Shown in pieces: positions 62,750-64,000 of a stretch of 64,000 nt of DNA (its first letter is position 1; each line of letters starts with the position of its first letter). The stretch comes from Arenibacterium halophilum (GTDB taxonomy: Bacteria; Pseudomonadota; Alphaproteobacteria; Rhodobacterales; Rhodobacteraceae): positions 558,001 to 622,000 of the forward strand of contig NZ_VCPC01000003.1 of NCBI RefSeq assembly GCF_005938225.1, read 5' to 3'. The position numbers were made by a program, and so were the translations under genes. Under the pieces are notes generated by a model that saw only the letters and a program-made list of their open reading frames with translations, made no database searches and had not been told where the DNA came from.

Positions 62750-63355
62750 CTATTTCTTGCCGATCTTCGGCTCGGTTCCCGCGCGAAGGCGCGCGATGTT
62801 GGCCCGGTGGCGCCAGAACACCAACAGAGTCAGAACGGCGCCCAGCACCAGCATATCGCCATACCCCAGCAGCACCGCCCAGACGGTCGACAGCGCCGCC
62901 GCCACCAGCGCCGAGGCCGAGGAAATGCGCCCCACCGCCGCCGCCACGGCCCAGGTCGCGCAGCAGGCCAGACCAACGGGCCAGGCCAGCGCCAGCCAGA
63001 CGCCCAGGAAGGTCGCCACGCCCTTGCCGCCGCGAAAGCCCAGCCAGACCGGATAGCAATGGCCCAGGAACGCGGCCAGCGCGGCCATTTGTGCCGCATC
63101 CCCGCCCCCCAGACGCCGCGCGATCAGCACGGCCACCACGCCCTTGAGCGCGTCCAGGATCAGCGTCAGCGCCGCCGCGCCCTTGTTTCCGGTGCGCAGG
63201 ACGTTCGTCGCGCCGATGTTGCCCGACCCGATCTTGCGCAGATCGCCCAGCCCCATCAGCCGCGCCAGCACAATGCCCGACGGGATCGACCCCAGCAGGT
63301 AACCGATCGCCGCGCAGAGCGCCAAAATCCCCATCGGGCTGTCCATCATCGGCAT
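62750..63355 (-). CDS. plsY: Glycerol-3-phosphate acyltransferase PlsY
   Basis: A 201-residue inner-membrane acyltransferase that uses acyl-phosphate to make lysophosphatidic acid. About five helices. Motifs are YLLGSIPSGIVLARLMG, SGNIGATNVLRTGNKGAA and FRGGKGVATFLGVWLAL. It follows the dihydroorotase-like gene by 3 bases on the same strand. Confidence 0.93.
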   Translation of the reverse strand: MPMMDSPMGILALCAAIGYLLGSIPSGIVLARLMGLGDLRKIGSGNIGATNVLRTGNKGAAALTLILDALKGVVAVLIARRLGGGDAAQMAALAAFLGHCYPVWLGFRGGKGVATFLGVWLALAWPVGLACCATWAVAAAVGRISSASALVAAALSTVWAVLLGYGDMLVLGAVLTLLVFWRHRANIARLRAGTEPKIGKK

Positions 63356-63358
63356 CGC

Positions 63359-64000
63359 CTAGCCTTTCGTGTAAACGGGCGCGCCGCCCACATAGGTGGC
63401 CAGAACCCGGCCCTGCATTCGCGCCCCGTCAAAGGGCGTGTTGCGCGATTTCGACATCAGCTTGAAGCGGTCCATCACGAAGGGCGTATCGGGATCGAAC
63501 AGCACCAGATCCGCAGGCGCCCCCGCGCCCAGCCGCCCCGAGGTCAGCCCCAACCGCTTCGCCGGGTTCAGCGCCAGCGCCCGGAACAGCGTCACCAGAT
63601 CCAGTTGGCCCGAGTGATACAGCCGCAGCGCCGCCGGCAGCAGCGTTTCCAAGGCAACGGCCCCGCTGGCGGCTTCCTCGAAGGGGCGGCGCTTGCTTTC
63701 TTCGTCCTGCGGCGTGTGCATTGAACAGATCACATCGATCAGCCCGGTGCGCACCGCTTCGACCACGGCTTGGCGGTCGTCCTCGGCGCGCAGGGGCGGC
63801 TTGACCTTGAAGAAGGTGCGATAGTCGGCCACGTCCAACTCGTTCAGAGTCAGGTGGTGGATGCTGACCCCGGCGGTGATGTCCAGCCCGTTCGCCTTGG
63901 CGCGTTCCAGCGCGGGCAGGGCGCGGGCGGTGGTGATCTGGTCGGCGTGATAGGCCGCGCCCGTCATTTCCAGCAGCGCGATGTCGCGGTCCAGCCCCAT
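63359..64000 (-). CDS. pyrC: Dihydroorotase-like protein (PyrC type), 5' end cut by window
   Basis: C-terminal 213 residues of an amidohydrolase of the multifunctional-complex dihydroorotase type; the frame is open to the window edge. Visible: AAYHADQITTARALPALERA, SIHHLTLNELDV and the C-terminal NPAKRLGLTSGRLGAGAPADLVLFDPD. The position of the catalytic aspartate (S-D-H-x-P-Q in active relatives) reads S-M-H-T-P-Q, so the catalytic Asp appears to be Met. It may be a non-catalytic partner of aspartate carbamoyltransferase, as known for PyrC' in pseudomonads. The N-terminal metal site cannot be seen. Confidence 0.82.
   Translation of the reverse strand: MGLDRDIALLEMTGAAYHADQITTARALPALERAKANGLDITAGVSIHHLTLNELDVADYRTFFKVKPPLRAEDDRQAVVEAVRTGLIDVICSMHTPQDEESKRRPFEEAASGAVALETLLPAALRLYHSGQLDLVTLFRALALNPAKRLGLTSGRLGAGAPADLVLFDPDTPFVMDRFKLMSKSRNTPFDGARMQGRVLATYVGGAPVYTKG

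Overview
This is a GC-rich stretch of alphaproteobacterial chromosome, most likely from a member of the Rhodobacteraceae/Roseobacter group. The evidence is an FnrL regulator with FNR boxes next to a cbb3 oxidase locus, the gene order rpmI-rplT-pheS-pheT, a VPLPA-CTERM protein, a TrcR-type DUF1013 protein and a Crp/Fnr-linked hemN. A genus cannot be read from the sequence. Nearly all of it is single-copy chromosomal coding sequence. I see no rRNA, tRNA, phage, transposase or CRISPR array.

Layout. 0-2.6 kb: the end of dgcN, then dgcA and a D-amino-acid transaminase, which look like a D-amino-acid/D-glutamate catabolic cluster. 2.6-13.2 kb: an alpha/beta hydrolase, DUF1244, pyruvate kinase, ribosomal proteins L35/L20, a glutaredoxin-MauE membrane fusion, an MFS transporter, PheS/PheT and YtoQ. 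13.5-20 kb: MscL, alanine dehydrogenase with a divergent Lrp regulator, a Hint-domain protein, S21, COQ9 and two tandem quinone oxidoreductases. 20-26.8 kb: a VPLPA-CTERM surface protein, RNase T2, TrcR, an AT-richer DUF2971 accessory gene, then recR-ebfC-ridA-dnaX. 27-34.5 kb: a YpfJ-like protease, a TetR regulator with a hydrolase target, the SRP RNA (ffs), a CpdB-like nucleotidase, NudC, SRPBCC, prephenate dehydratase and membrane cytochrome c. 34.7-40.5 kb: a yejABEF peptide importer.

41-56 kb is the micro-oxic respiration block: hemN, fnrL, a universal stress protein, ccoNOQP, a LysR regulator plus a serralysin-like RTX metalloprotease, then ccoGHIS. Three FNR boxes (42335, 44126, 51561) tie hemN/fnrL, usp/ccoNOQP and ccoGHIS to one oxygen-sensing regulator. 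56-64 kb: a SPOR-tailed D,D-carboxypeptidase, HAD hydrolase, ClpS, an RsmC-like methyltransferase, an atypical SDR, aerobic HemF, an intradiol dioxygenase, PlsY and a dihydroorotase-like protein cut by the window edge.

The most unusual signal is a family of dispersed intergenic elements (around 580, 13197, 43108, 49009, 56042, 56121 and 61814). The full copies share a conserved box followed by two hairpins. The first hairpin changes sequence from copy to copy but keeps base pairing, which is compensatory variation typical of a selected structure. Other items worth checking are a dihydroorotase-like protein without its catalytic Asp, an SDR without its catalytic Lys, a probably leaderless FNR-driven hemN, and the dgcN-dgcA-dat cluster.
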